Assembly: GCF_023278565.1 (NCBI RefSeq)
Contig: NC_064679.1
Span: 2,356,001-2,420,000 of the forward strand
Origin: Colletotrichum lupini
Taxonomy: Eukaryota; Ascomycota; Sordariomycetes; Glomerellales; Glomerellaceae
Length of the DNA stretch: 64,000 nt
Direction of reading: 5' to 3'
A program made the translations under genes and the position numbers. Positions 49,629-63,266 of the stretch are shown one piece after another (position 1 is the stretch's first letter; the number at the start of each line of letters is the position of its first letter). Below the pieces are notes generated by a model. It was not told where the DNA came from. It did no database searches and saw only the letters and a list, made by a program, of their open reading frames with translations.

Positions 49629-51507
49629 ATGGAGCAGGGCATTCAGAGAATCGACTACCGCCTCCTTCAAGGCTGCTGCCTCGAAGCTGAGCGCGCCGAC
49701 ATTCTATCCGTGAGCCTTGAAGGGCTCCGCATGGCTCTTCCTGAGGCTTATGGGGGCACCATCACTAGTCTTGTTGACGAGATACGGAGGTCTGCGAGGA
49801 AGCTGAGAGACTTGGCGGACCGATCGCAGATGCATTTCACCAGGGTACCAGTTTTGCTCAACTACCTCGACGTCATACTTCCGTGTTATTCCAAGACACT
49901 TCGCGACATGACCGACTTTTACGAAGATCGAACCGTAAGCAAGGATATGCGATGGCGAAGGATGTACCACAAGATGACACAGGAGGCCAGTGGCCTGCCA
50001 TTACCTCAGCGGTTCATGCTTTACAACTGCTTTTTAGAGTCTCTCCGACACCTTCTCATGAGGCGCGCTAGCAACTCTCCTTCGATCTTGGAGATGACGT
50101 ACTAATAGCCACATAGGTCGACACTCTTTGACCTAAATGGCCTAGAGACGCTTCGAACTAGGATAATCAAGTTGAGAGAAGCAAGAGGACTCCGTATGTT
50201 CGTTCAGAGGCACAGTAGCAGCAGGTTGACTGACACATACTATGAAGCTACGCCAACAACCCAAATCGGGCCTGTCCTTCGACCAGAGGTTATGCTCAGA
50301 CCAACACCTCAGGATCCGGTACGTGCCGTTGTTATGGGAAAGGCAGCTTTAGCTGATGAACCCTCTTTCCCAAGACGTTACACTGGGCAGAGCAGATCTT
50401 CTCTCTTCCGCTCACCTCCCGAACGGCTTTGAAGCACATCAGACCATCGACAGCTTATGGTCCTTTCCAAACGTGGGGACAACTGAATATTCCCAAACAG
50501 GTCAAGATGCTGTTCAGAAGGTACATGTGCTCGCAAATCATAGCTTGACGAAGTTTTTCTGACGCCAGAACTAAGACCGTTCGACGAGGATCGCCTTGCG
50601 TTGATGACCTATCTAAATCATGTCAACGAGACCCCCTACTTTCTCCTCCGGACATATCATTTGGGGGGCCAGTGGTTCTCACTACTTGGTACCCACGAAA
50701 TCTTCATGAGGCGGGAGGGCAGCGCCTTACTACTGGACCGATACAGTCATTCGCAGATGGGCGTCAAACTATGGGCATCTCTCTACTTCAAAACCTGGGA
50801 GGGTCTGTTCACCCTCGTCCGACTTGTCGTTTGACCATCCGCTGATGTTTCCCAGAATTGGTCTTATTCCACTGCACGTTCGTCTCTCTCAAGGCTCGAA
50901 ATATCTTGACGAGCAGAATGAGTCCAAGGGAGTTCAAGCTCGGTAGTGAATCCCGACTGTTCCAGGCGTGCGTGATCCACCCAGTATTGCACCTCCGGCC
51001 ATGACACCATAGCTAACACCTTTTACCGCAGCCAAATCCGTGATGATGGCTTCAAGCATTCTCTCATCGTCTACCGCGACCTCGTCACCCAAGGTCTTCG
51101 TCTCCAAGCTTCAGTGTGGGATGGCGAACTCAAGAGTTGTCCAGTTTGGACCGCTTTCGGTAAGATCCTGCTACACCATCTTCCATCCTCACTCTGGCTC
51201 ACATTCCGGTTTCTTTCGGGCTTGAGACTGACAAAACACGATAATCTCAGTCACCCACCAATCCGCCTCTCCGACCTGGCTCGTACGCAAATCAGATCAC
51301 CGCATCTGGCTCAAAGACGTCCAGCTTTACGTCTTTTGCCAACAGTACCATCAGCAGAATCAGAGGAAAGGATCCTCCGCCGGCGCCTTTGAGATCGAAT
51401 TTGTATCCGACATGGGCGCGACGCGGTTCATTGAGGAAATACAGTCGCAGGCGGATCCCTCCGAGGCATCTACAGATACCATGGAAGCCATCGAGGACGC
51501 CAAATGA
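49629..51507 (+). CDS. Fungal-specific conserved protein of unknown function
   Basis: The gene belongs to a family repeated in filamentous ascomycetes without known role; I do not assign one. Exons fit 49629 to about 50038 or 50098, 50117-50318, 50375-50520, 50576-50802, 50856-50967, 51032-51159 and 51251-51507. Introns 2 to 6 are 53-91 bp and each restores frame. Visible blocks are LREARGL, TLHWAEQIFSLP, RPFDEDRLALMTYLNHVNET, QWFSLLGTHEIFMRREGS, LWASLYFKTWEELVLFHCTF, SLIVYRDL, CPVWTAFVTHQSASPTWL and KDVQLYVFCQQYHQQNQ. The C-terminal half looks like a beta-rich domain resembling a pleckstrin-type fold, which is inference only. The first junction is unclear: stops TAA and TAG at about 50102-50107 must be removed. 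In-phase options are a 78-nt intron with a weak GTCTCT donor, or an improbable 18-nt one. Confidence 0.75.
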
Positions 51508-52299
51508 CTTGCAACCCGTGATGAGCTTCCTCGAGGCAAGGGTATATATATATATATCCACTCCGACTCCGGACCAATATGGAGCCCCCCTTCACCGACA
51601 CCTTCCACCCCCAGGACACTGCCACTCACCGTTTTGCGGGGCACATACCTCGACAGATTTGCGGGACTCAAAGAGTAGGTGAGCAGACATGCACCTACTT
51701 TCAGTCCGGCATCTTACTCGCCCAGCCCCTGTCTCCTCCACGTCTCCCCAAGGAAGAACCGCTCTAACGAACTTTGACACGCGCGTCTCCAATTCTTTCC
51801 ACGATTGTTTTACGGCAGTCTTGTTTTCCTCCCCTTTTCAGCCTGGACAATGTCAAACGCAGCTTCAATGTATCGCAGAGGATAAGCGAGCGGATGTTTT
51901 GTATCTCGGAGGAAATACCCCGGAAGATTGCTCTGAGGGGTACCTTTCTTGCCCAGTTCCGTATGCGTTCCATTGCGTTTCTTGATTCCTTTTTCTCTTT
52001 GTCTAATGACTTGACGACCTTTATGATCGAGATTTATGATTACGCGGCACAAAAAATTCACACGTTGAGAAGAGCCCAGAGAAGGGGTCAGGGAGGGCAC
52101 CGTCAAGCAAAAGACTATTGTGTGATTAGGTCAATTGATTCAATTTATGCAAATCGTGTACCATCGTGACATCGTCCACAGCAACCTTGGTGCTGGCCTA
52201 TCTTCTACTTCTCTATACTGAAGCGTTACTTTTTTTTTTGAAAAACTGCCCTCCTTATCCCCCTTTGTCCAAGTGCGACGCAATCATGCAACAATGCAC
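51508..52299. other. Convergent 3' region
   Basis: The unknown gene ends at 51507 on plus and phosphoglucomutase ends at 52300 on minus. A T-run of about ten lies near 52230-52240. Reading frames here are short and unsupported. Confidence 0.55.
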
Positions 52300-54309
<2,010 letters not shown>

Positions 54310-55170
54310 GATGCTGTATAGTTCGAGTAGTGATGGTATTGAGGGGGAGAGTTGTCTAGGTTGTAGAAGAGGAAAAGGAGAATGTTGGGAATGGAGCTGC
54401 AATTATTAGTGTCTCTGTCTCGCCTTTGCCTGGGTTCTTTCTTCCGTCTCTCATGCGAACCGGCGTTGGCGTAGGTACGGGAGGTGGGACCGGGGAGTGG
54501 TGGGCGTTGGGCAAGGGGCCTAGAAAGCTTTCATTGGGAACTTGGTGCGGTGAGAGACTAAGGTATCCGTAGGCCACTGGAAATACCTTAGGTAGCTAAT
54601 GTGGGCAGAATACGACGCATTGGGGCACCTCAGTGAATGGGAGATGGCACACGATAGGCTCAGATTGCACCTTTTTTTTTTTTTTTTAGTGAATAACCCC
54701 CCTCCAACCTGGAACCTCGTACACATTGGTGAAGGTACCTTTCATTCCGCCAAAGCTGTGGCCGCCACCTCATGGTGGGGGTTTGCTTGGCCAGTGATAT
54801 CATCCTGAGCCTCGACGTGGGCGGGGTCACCGCACAATGAAGGAGGGGCAGCTCTGGGAGAGCCCCTCACTTCCAGGGGCCCAACACAGGGGATCTTCCC
54901 GGCGAATCATCGTGAGGTGCTGGTGGGTGTGGCTATTATTCGCACGGTTTGAAGTGCGCGGTTGACCAGCATTCAGCAGTGCGTAGGATACTGCGTACTG
55001 TCTTCAAACGACCCCGCTACCTTACCCTTGCGGTCAACTATCGATTCAACTATTTACATTAGCTACCAGGCAATCTTAGGTAAGGCAGGTGAGGCACCTC
55101 AAGATATCTCACTCATCCCAGTGCTTCATCAAGTTAGAAGAATCGAGCTTGACTCTCTGGATAGTACAAT
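54310..55170. promoter_or_regulatory. Promoter region of phosphoglucomutase / 3' side of oligoribonuclease
   Basis: Both neighbours are on the minus strand. A poly-T run of 16 at about 54672-54687 is poly-A on the gene strand, a common nucleosome-excluding element of fungal promoters. TACCTTAGGTA-like words lie near 54580-54600. Confidence 0.5.
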
Positions 55171-55920
55171 CTACAACAGGTTGTCTGCCCAAGCATCGTC
55201 CTCATCCCGTTCACTGACCGGCGTGTCCTGCGCGCTGGCCTGCCCTCTCCACGTCCGGCCAAAAATGGCTTCTCTGTAGTACCTGGCCTCAGCAATGCTC
55301 TCGAGAATATCTTCCTTGGCCTGGTGAAGTCCCTGCTTGGCTGGGGCACCGTCCGCGACCTGCGGCGGGCACCAACGTCTTGCCGCCTCCTTGAGCGAGC
55401 TGACATCGAGAATGCGATGGTGTAAATGGTCAACCACCTTGCGGTAGGGCGGCTTGTTGAGGAACGATCGGTCCGCGTGTACACTGTTACCCGCCAGCAG
55501 CGCCGTCTTCTTCTGCGGGATGTGCTTCTTGATGTAAGCGAGCAGATCGTCGGCAGCCTGCTCAGGTGTCGTCGTCGACTTGATGACCGCCGCTGTGAGG
55601 CCGCTGTCGCCGTGTGTCTTGGTGCACCATTCGTCCATCTGCGCCATGCGTTGCTCCGTCTGGTGCACCACGCAGCCCCAGCCCTCGGGGTCAACGACTT
55701 GCAGGTTCCCGGTGGTGATGATGCAGAAAATCTCGATAATCTCCTCCTTGTCCGGATCCAGTCCAGTCATCTGGGGATGTGTTAGTCAGTCTAGGGTTAA
55801 GAGTGGCATGCCTAAGCTTGGGGTGCATACCTCGCAGTCAACCCAGACCAAGGGGCCGTCAGATGCAGACTGCATCTTCGGGGCGGGAGCTTTGTTTTTG
55901 AGGGAGTTGAGAAGATCCAT
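55171..55920 (-). CDS. REX2: Oligoribonuclease (REXO2/Orn family)
   Basis: This is a 3'-5' exonuclease that degrades very short RNAs (nanoRNAs), usually mitochondrial and cytosolic in eukaryotes. Exons 55920-55831 and 55770-55171, joined through a 60-bp phase-0 intron, give 229 residues. The DEDD exonuclease I motif spans the junction as WVDCEMTGLD (residues 26-35, with acids D28 and E30). The exonuclease II motif is GNSVHADRSFL with D130. The exonuclease III part is HHRILDVSSLKEAARRW near 147-163. The usual family length is about 180-240, so it is complete. There is a short N-terminal extension (MDLLNSLKNKAPAPKM) but no clear mitochondrial presequence is visible. The C-terminal tail is acidic (ERDEDDAWADNLL). 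Confidence 0.93.
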
Positions 55921-56784
55921 GGTTCAGGCGGGAATGATGTTGATACTGATTCTAACTCTTGTCAACTTGAGTTGCACTCCGTTAACAGCAGGATCTTCTT
56001 TTGGGCGTGCTAAGCTTGCTGAGCCACAACTTCACCAGAGTTGGACTACAAGGTGGGGTGCAAGCTGCAGCATCCCAGGTGTGGCTTCCAATTAGGTATT
56101 GAATGGAAGGAGGACCAAGATGCACGGAGTACCATGCGATCCTAGCAGTGCCAGCCTGGCGTTCTCAATGCTTCCTTTCGTTCCATGGCCACCACCTATG
56201 TACATAGTAGGTACTCACTGCTATTGCTATTGCTAGTGGGAACTTCTCCGGGCATGTTTTCTACCAGCGTATAATTTCATACGAAGCTGTGAAGATGGTT
56301 CAGGTAAACCCTGGGAATACAGGATGCATCAGCAAAGTACCTGGCATATCAAGGCTCCTACTATTGCTGCCAACTCCGATTGCCCGGGCAGGGACGTCTC
56401 ACCGCCAGAACTGCCCGCAGAGAAAGATGCCCCACATCGGCAGAGGAGGAAATTCGACCGACAGCCGCTGATAAGATAAGTAAACTGCCAAGAACCAAGG
56501 CAAGTACCCCGGACCACGGTTCAAATAAACCATCATTCATTGGACCTGCCCTTCTACATGGACCCCACTTTCCATGTTGGAGCCAGGACTCCAAGTAACA
56601 TAAACCTCCTTCTTTCACCTGACTGACTTCTGTTCATTGACAACATCCCTCATACCCTATTTACCAAAAGACAGCGTGTTTTCCGAGTTTCTCAGAGAAT
56701 ATAAACTTGTCAAAAGTAAGAAAAACTTCAACACAGGGTTCTCCTGTCACCGACAGATCACACTTCAACGATAACGACCACGAC
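55921..56784. promoter_or_regulatory. Bidirectional promoter region, oligoribonuclease / oxidoreductase
   Basis: Divergent start codons at 55920 (minus) and 56785 (plus) leave 864 bp for both promoters. No operator was recognised. An open frame upstream of 56785 is in frame with the oxidoreductase back to 56707 but has no ATG before 56785. Confidence 0.5.
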
Positions 56785-58395
56785 ATGTCGTCCGTCAAGA
56801 AGTCGGGTTCGCCCGTCGCGGTCCCTGAAGATGCAACTCCAGTGCCACCTCAGAAACCTCCCATGTCTGTTTCGCCACCTCGCATTCTCGTCATCGGAGC
56901 TGGCTCTCGTGGACAAGCATATGCTCATGCTAACGAGACCTCTTGCAACGGTATCGTGGCTGCTGTCGCTGAACCCATCACCTACAAGCGTCAAAGCTTC
57001 GGTCGAACATTCGTTTGGGGCTCCAACACTCCCCAAGAAGGGCAACAGTTTGCCGACTGGACCGAGTTCGTAACATACGAGACACGCCGCCGAGAGAGAG
57101 AAGCTGCTGGTGAAGATGTACCGCCTGGCGTTGATGCCGCCTTCATTTGTGTTCTTGACGAAATGCATCGCGACGTCCTCGTCGGACTTGCTCCTCTGGG
57201 ACTACACGTCATGTGCGAGAAACCCCTCGCCACGTCTCTTACCGATTGTCTCGACATGTATCAGGCTATGAAGCCTCCTGCTGGCCAGGAGCCCAAGAAC
57301 GTCTTCTCTATCGGCCATGTACTTCGTTACAGCCCACACAATATGCTGCTTCGCAAGCTCTTGCTCGAAGACCGTGTCATTGGCGATATCCTCAAGATTG
57401 TGCACACCGAGCCGGTCGGTTGGTGGCATTTTACCCACTCGTATGTGCGTGGCAACTGGCGGAACGAAAAGACTACGGCACCAAGTCTATTGACAAAGAG
57501 CTGCCACGACATTGATCTCCTCCTTTGGCTTCTGAGCGCACCAGTAAAGGCTGGAACAGGCACTCCTCATCTACCGTCCACTGTCTCGTCAAGTGGTTCG
57601 CTCCACCTCTTTAGGAAAGGTCGCAAGCCCGCCGCCGCTGGAAATGCAACAAATTGTATGTCGTGTCCTCTAGGTGATTCAGGCTGCAAATTCTCGGCCA
57701 AGAATATCTATCTCGGCCAGGATCTGAAAGGTCTCGCTTCTGGCAACACCGATTGGCCAGTCAGCATTGTAATGCCGGAGATTGAAGATTTCCCGACATC
57801 TGAGCGAAGCAAAGTCCTGGCATCAAAGCTTGCTGAAGATTATGATGATTCCACCCCCAAAGACGTCGTCGCTTCGCGGAACTGGTTCGGTCGTTGTGTC
57901 TTCGACGCGGACAACAATGTCTGTGATGACCAGACTGTCACCATCACCTGGGACGATGCCACAGACGGCACCCCAGAGTCAACCAAACAATCCAAATCAG
58001 CAACTCTGCACATGGTCGCACAAACGAAAAAGATTTGCGAGAGATACACCCATATTTATGGTATTGATGGCGAGATCTATGCCGACGCCCGTACAATCAC
58101 CATAGAGGACTTCAACACGGGTGCCACCCAATCATTCCACCCAACCCTCGAAGACGCCGGCCACGGCGGTGGGGACAAAGGTCTCGCACGTCAATTCATA
58201 CTGGCGGTGGACAAAGTCAAGAACCACGGCTGGACGCCGGAGAAAGCGCAGAATGAATTCATCGGCTGCTCACTTGAGGAGGTAATTCGCTCCCATGCGA
58301 TGGTATTCGCGGCAGAGGAAGCGCGGACAGGGAGGAAGGTGGTCGACTGGCAGAAATGGTGGTCACAAAAGGTTGCCAACACGACAAGTGATTAA
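56785..58395 (+). CDS. Gfo/Idh/MocA family NAD(P)-dependent oxidoreductase
   Basis: This is a dehydrogenase of the glucose-fructose oxidoreductase/inositol dehydrogenase/MocA family; the substrate, probably a sugar or polyol derivative, cannot be told. The gene has no intron and gives 536 residues from the first ATG. A Pro/Ser-rich N-terminus of about 35 residues precedes the Rossmann motif ILVIGAGSRGQAYA. The family motif EKPL follows in MCEKPLATSLTD. The catalytic-region motif is CHDIDLLLWL, with the usual His-Asp pair. A cysteine cluster NCMSCPLGDSGCKFSA (C-x2-C-x6-C) lies near residue 290, as in a subset of this family. GHGGGDKGLARQF near the C-terminus is also typical. A second start at the Met before SVSPPRILVIG would shorten the N-terminus. 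Confidence 0.9.
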   Translation: MSSVKKSGSPVAVPEDATPVPPQKPPMSVSPPRILVIGAGSRGQAYAHANETSCNGIVAAVAEPITYKRQSFGRTFVWGSNTPQEGQQFADWTEFVTYETRRREREAAGEDVPPGVDAAFICVLDEMHRDVLVGLAPLGLHVMCEKPLATSLTDCLDMYQAMKPPAGQEPKNVFSIGHVLRYSPHNMLLRKLLLEDRVIGDILKIVHTEPVGWWHFTHSYVRGNWRNEKTTAPSLLTKSCHDIDLLLWLLSAPVKAGTGTPHLPSTVSSSGSLHLFRKGRKPAAAGNATNCMSCPLGDSGCKFSAKNIYLGQDLKGLASGNTDWPVSIVMPEIEDFPTSERSKVLASKLAEDYDDSTPKDVVASRNWFGRCVFDADNNVCDDQTVTITWDDATDGTPESTKQSKSATLHMVAQTKKICERYTHIYGIDGEIYADARTITIEDFNTGATQSFHPTLEDAGHGGGDKGLARQFILAVDKVKNHGWTPEKAQNEFIGCSLEEVIRSHAMVFAAEEARTGRKVVDWQKWWSQKVANTTSD

Positions 58396-61264
58396 AGGCA
58401 AAGCCAGTTTACCTTCGGCGCGTCAGTCTGCGGTAGGGGAGGCATCGGCAGCGGGCGGTCGGTCACAGCCCCGAATGGCATCATTTACATGGCAATCGGA
58501 GTCAACTCCGGTCCTTGATTGTTGGGTTCATACTGTCTCTTCGTTGTCGGGGACGCAAAGCCGACGGATTTTCCCCGGTTCTCTTAGCTTGCGAAACCAT
58601 TTCGATTTCAATTGCTAGCCCCGTGAGCTACACCTCAGTGCGAGATATGTTACGGTGTAGACGGGGTCGTCTGCCGAGGCAGCCAAGGCAGCCAAGGCAG
58701 TCCCTTGTCGTTCAGCTCCAAGTCTCCACCGTCACTGCACCCAACATATCTCGTCTGATATTCAGATTGTGGTAGCGTCGAATTTCCACGTTGTCCGATC
58801 TGGTCTGACCAACAACATCGTACTGATCTTTGGAACGACGATCGCCACTGGCCTACTATTGGCTTAAGCAGTCTTTGAGGCGCATCTTGACAGACAAGAG
58901 CCGCTTTTACCGAAGCTTTCTCTCACTGATCCTATTGCCTTTACAAAGTCCGGGCCACCCCGACGGCAGCTCCCCGTGTACCTTCTCTGAAGATGAGGAA
59001 GTAAAATGAATCTTTCGTACTTTTCCCGGCGGCACATTCCGCGCTAGACTTTCCTCACGTTGCCGTTCTGTCTATCGACACGGATCAACTTCGTGACACA
59101 TCTCGCCGATCCACGACAAGCTTTCTGGTAGGAGCTTCTTTTGACTTCGCACAACACGAGGAACCTAGCAAATGTCGCCATTGAGATTTGGAATAAAGGC
59201 CAGCAAGCTCGTGGCCGCCTCTCCACAAATGCCTTTTCATTATTCCTGGGGAGATTGCTCCCCGGCGGCCAATTTCCCCGACAGCCTTTGATAGTGCTCG
59301 CCATACTTGTGGACCGACGATCTTGCGGTGATCGCGATTCCTTGACTGTCAAATGCACATCGCGGTCTTCCACGACGAGACTGGTCAAAGTCGACTGCCC
59401 GATTACAGCTGCTCTCCCCGACGGTCGATTTCCCCGACAGCGAAGATACACATGCCCGTTCCCTGGTGATCCCTAACCGCCGACTGAGACGTTAGTGTCG
59501 CGGTCTATCGCTGCCAGACTATTCAAAGCCGACGTTCCGATCTCCTATGTCTTCCCGGCGGTCAACGTCCCCGTTCCAACGACAATGATACGTTTGGGGC
59601 AGTCGGGGGATTCCCGAAAGTTGATTCATCAAGGTTGAGTACGCTCACCTTGGCCTCCGTCAGGCGGTGCATACATGCATGCATACATTCGGCCTTGCCG
59701 GAGTTGGTCCCGAGTCCGACATCCCCGCTTGTCGCGGAGCCGTTGCGAAGATTTTTCTGGAACACGGGGCGCCAAAGCGGACAACTCCCCGTTTTTCAGA
59801 TCAATGTCGGACCGGCGTGCGTGTGACCGCAGGACCCGAAACACCAGCGCGAGCTGAAGCCGCAAGTTGCATGTACTAGGATACGAAATGCCCGCCAACC
59901 TCGGGCTATGAGCGATTGCGAGGTATGATTTGATGTTTACACGATCAAGAATCATTGGCCGAGGGAGTTTTCAACTTCGAGGTCTCAGCTCAAAGCCATA
60001 CACAGTACACTAGGTTGACTTGATGCAGAGAATGCCGCAAGTCCAGCGAGGCTAGTGACCGTTGAGCGGACAGTGTTTCTTTGGCAATCCGCAATCGGCC
60101 GGATACCGCGGGGTTTCCATACGTACTCGACGCCAAGCGTAGGCAATATAAATTCAAACTCAATTGAGCACTATCTTCAACAAATGCCCCCAGAATCGAT
60201 CCACAAGGTCACTCAATGCAAGCGGTCAGCTCCCGAGGCTTGCAACGACAGTGCTTAGTGATCCTCGTCACGGTGCCGAGTCAGATGAATGCAGTGAGCA
60301 GTCGCAAGCCAAGCTTCGTTTCACTACGAGCTCCCCCTCTTCACTGGCGAGCTCATCCTTGTCGCTTACCCGTGTTTGTTGAGACAGATAGATACCTGCC
60401 AACCTATCGTGGCAGTACTTTTTGCCGCACTTCGGAGTGGATTCTGCGCCTATCTGTCTGCATGGTTCGGAGGATGGGACTCGCAGGACTGCCTTTCACT
60501 CGTACGGACGTAAGACATCGCCCATACAGCAGAAGTGGCGTTACCGCGTCGGCACTGCCAGGCGAACCTTTTTTTTTTGGCAGGATTTCCCAACCACCGT
60601 GCCTCCGTCACCAACTTCTGACCACTTGGGTTCAAGCCAGGACGAGGACTGCGCATAGTCGATGCAGCCGCGCCCGGCTGGGGTGGCACTGGCACCCCAC
60701 ACCGAATGCCGCGTTTAATTCTCACCAAACCTTATAACGCAGCAGGACAGGTGGAAACATGCAGGCTGGCTGGCAGGATTGCCGCTTCCTGCGTCAGGTG
60801 AGGGACAACACTGTTTTTCCTAAGGCAATGCCAGCTGGCTAGGTACTTTTTCCTACTAGCAAGTGGCCTTTTCATCTCTTCCCTCGGCGAGCCGTCAGAC
60901 ACCCCCAAGTCTGTGCGCCAAGGCCAACGGCCGTGACAGCACACCTTCTTAAAGGGACCTTTCATCCCCTCTTCTTACCCCCCCAATCGCATCTTTCAAA
61001 GAACGAATCGTGCTTTGACAGAAGATACAATCCATCGGACGACTCCCCGCCCATACTTGTCTCGGTCGACGAAGAAGAAAAGACGAGAGGCCTTTAAAAG
61101 AAGACACAGCAAAGTTGCCAACTACAAATTCCCACCAGCTAGCTATACTTCGTTGCTCGCTCCCCCCATCATCTGTCAAGCTTGTCAGACCCATCATCGA
61201 ACCTTGGTACCTCAGCCGTCTGTTCACACCTTCATCGCACATACTTCACAACGCCTAAGCAAAG
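58396..61264. other. Long intergenic region with degenerate repeats
   Basis: About 2.9 kb without a supported gene. It contains diverged direct repeats at about 59258-59580 and scattered TCCCCGRCRG-like words from 58570 to 59790. The last 300 bp before 61265 are the likely promoter and CT-rich leader of the cupin gene. Confidence 0.5.
59258..59580. repeat. Diverged direct repeats, spacing about 137-157 bp
   Basis: The word TCCCCGGCGGCCAATTTCC at 59258 recurs as TCCCCGACGGTCGATTTCC at 59415 and TTCCCGGCGGTCAACGTCC at 59552. The units starting CGCGGTCT at 59361 and 59499 align for about 80 bp, with roughly 70 percent identity by eye in the first 43 bases. Function and origin are unknown. Confidence 0.6.
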
Positions 61265-61900
61265 ATGTCGTCGTCCGGAGCTGCTCCCGCCGCCTCCGCA
61301 TCCGAAGACTGCCCCTTCGGCCCCGTATCCCGGCACATCACAACCCACGACGCCAACGGCCGCGCCGTCTTCTCCGACGCATTCCCCGTACAAGTCACGC
61401 CGGACCCGCTGAAGAACATGTACTTCCACACCTGCTACACAACTTCCGAGTCACCCGTCACAATGGACGACGAAAAAGACCTGGCAGCCTACGCGCCCAA
61501 CCACCCGCGCATGCCGTCCCTGCACCTCCCCTCGGGCTCCGTCCTGCGGGTGGTAGACTTTGGTCCGCAGACAGGGCCGATGATGCACCGCACCGAGTCG
61601 TGCGACTACGGCATCGTGCTCAAGGGCGAGGTGGAGTGTTACCTGGACGACGGGGCGAAGCGGACGCTGAAGGAAGGGGAGATCATGATTCAGAGGGGCA
61701 CGATGCACGGGTGGAAGAATGCGACGGATCAGTGGGCGCGGGTGATTTTCTGTCTGCAGCCTGCGGAGCCGGTGAGAGTTGCGGGCAAGGTGATGGAGGA
61801 CGATATCCCGTTTATGAAGGTTTCACCCGAGAGGCAGGCGGATTATGAAAAGTTCATGGCGGAGCAGGCTGCGAAGAAGAAGACTGAGGAGAAGATTTGA
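61265..61900 (+). CDS. Small cupin-domain protein
   Basis: This is a single-domain cupin of 211 residues without an intron; its reaction is unknown. The N-terminal third (CPFGPVSRHITTHDANGRAVFSD) is typical of a fungal cupin group found as stand-alone genes and in secondary-metabolite clusters. The cupin barrel covers about residues 85-170. Its first motif is GPMMHRTESCDYGIVLKGEVECYLDDG, in which only one of the two classical metal histidines (HxH) is present. The second motif, LKEGEIMIQRGTMHGWKN, keeps its histidine. The C-terminal tail is charged (EQAAKKKTEEKI). No signal peptide is visible, so it is likely cytosolic. Neighbouring genes give no pathway context. Confidence 0.88.
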   Translation: MSSSGAAPAASASEDCPFGPVSRHITTHDANGRAVFSDAFPVQVTPDPLKNMYFHTCYTTSESPVTMDDEKDLAAYAPNHPRMPSLHLPSGSVLRVVDFGPQTGPMMHRTESCDYGIVLKGEVECYLDDGAKRTLKEGEIMIQRGTMHGWKNATDQWARVIFCLQPAEPVRVAGKVMEDDIPFMKVSPERQADYEKFMAEQAAKKKTEEKI

Positions 61901-63266
61901 GTCTCGCGAGATCTGAGGGGCTTATTGCTTAATCAGGGGAGAAAGTATTGAGAGAAGGTGACATACGTCGCGGGGAAGGCAACGGGTTTGTTGCATGGAA
62001 GCCGGAGCAGATTCCGAGGGATTATGAGTTATGCTTCACGTCTCGTCAAAGGTCGAGGCATAGCTGGTCGTGCCTAGTGTACCTAAGTACCAGCATTATG
62101 TTACAACTCATTCATATGCCATATGCCTCATCCCTCGTCGCCTTGATATACGGGGAATATCTCCTGTTTAATCCATCACCCAAGCCCATGGGAGGGATCT
62201 TGGATTGTTGCAACATCCCTGTACCCCGTGTAAGTGATGCCGGCGGACCACTTTTTCCATGTGTGCCGAGGTGTCTTTCGCCAGAAGAGGCTTCCTTCTT
62301 ACTGCTGGATCATATGAAAATTTCACTATCCCGTTGCTCAGGATTGGATCTAATTGAAGATCGCGAGGTTACGGCCAGAGGAGCAAGATACTCCAGCGTG
62401 GCTCAGTGCATGTGGCTGGTGCTGATTGTCAGAAAGCATCATCGCCGGTCCGTGATGGGGTCATACTTTCTTCTTGTCAGACTTGCTATTTCTTATGACG
62501 CTCTGTCCCCGAGAAAAGAAACGAAAAAACACAGAAGAAAGGAGATGTTGGAGACTGATCACGATTTCGACGACTTTGTGAGATTTTGGCCGCAAGGTAG
62601 CCTTCAAGTTGCATGCTCGGAGAGGCAGATTTCAATCTATTGGTCGATGGCTAGCTTATCTAAGCACACTGAGCTGCTCCGAGCTGTTCCTGTCCGAGAC
62701 CTAAGCTTGGCACCCTGGGTGCCTTCTCTTGCAGGTGGTACGGAATACCAGGTACTTACTTTGGCACCCTCGAAAGCCGGGAGGAAAACCAGTATTCTGG
62801 GGCACTCGCACCATTTTCTGGAGTTTGATGAACTGCGGTTTACTTTACTCCCAACGATATGGTGATAGAAAGAGACGCGCACCTCCAGCTATTGAGATAA
62901 ACCCCCCACTAGCCATAAGTTGTCCAGACCTGAGGTGGCCCTTGCCCCCGCCTCGTCGAGGAACCTGAGGTATCCACTACCCCGAACGCAGCACCCCTGA
63001 TCCACCCCGAGAAAGTGGGCCCAGCCACGGGGGTTCACCAAAAGAAAAAATAAAAAACGAAAATTTCGACATGCGCCGCTATCGTCTACATCTCATCCTC
63101 CTTCTCATCCTCCAGCCTCATCTCACAACGTAATAATCATCCCCCCTTTTAATTCCCACCTCAACTCATCTGATCTTCAGCGAAAATCTCAGCAATCATC
63201 CCATCTATCGTCTAACCCTCACATCACTTCACTTTTCCCTCAACGGACACATACACCTCTCACACA
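61901..63266. other. Intergenic, possible chance reading frame
   Basis: A 305-codon open frame covers 61948-62865 on plus, but it has no ATG near its start and resembles nothing known. It is not called. From 63060 to 63266 the sequence is CT-rich, as expected for the leader of the next gene. Confidence 0.45.

Noticed and set aside
61948..62865. 305-codon open frame after the cupin gene
   Set aside because: It opens without an ATG, resembles no known family, has rare-looking composition and lies where a 3' UTR and intergenic DNA are expected.
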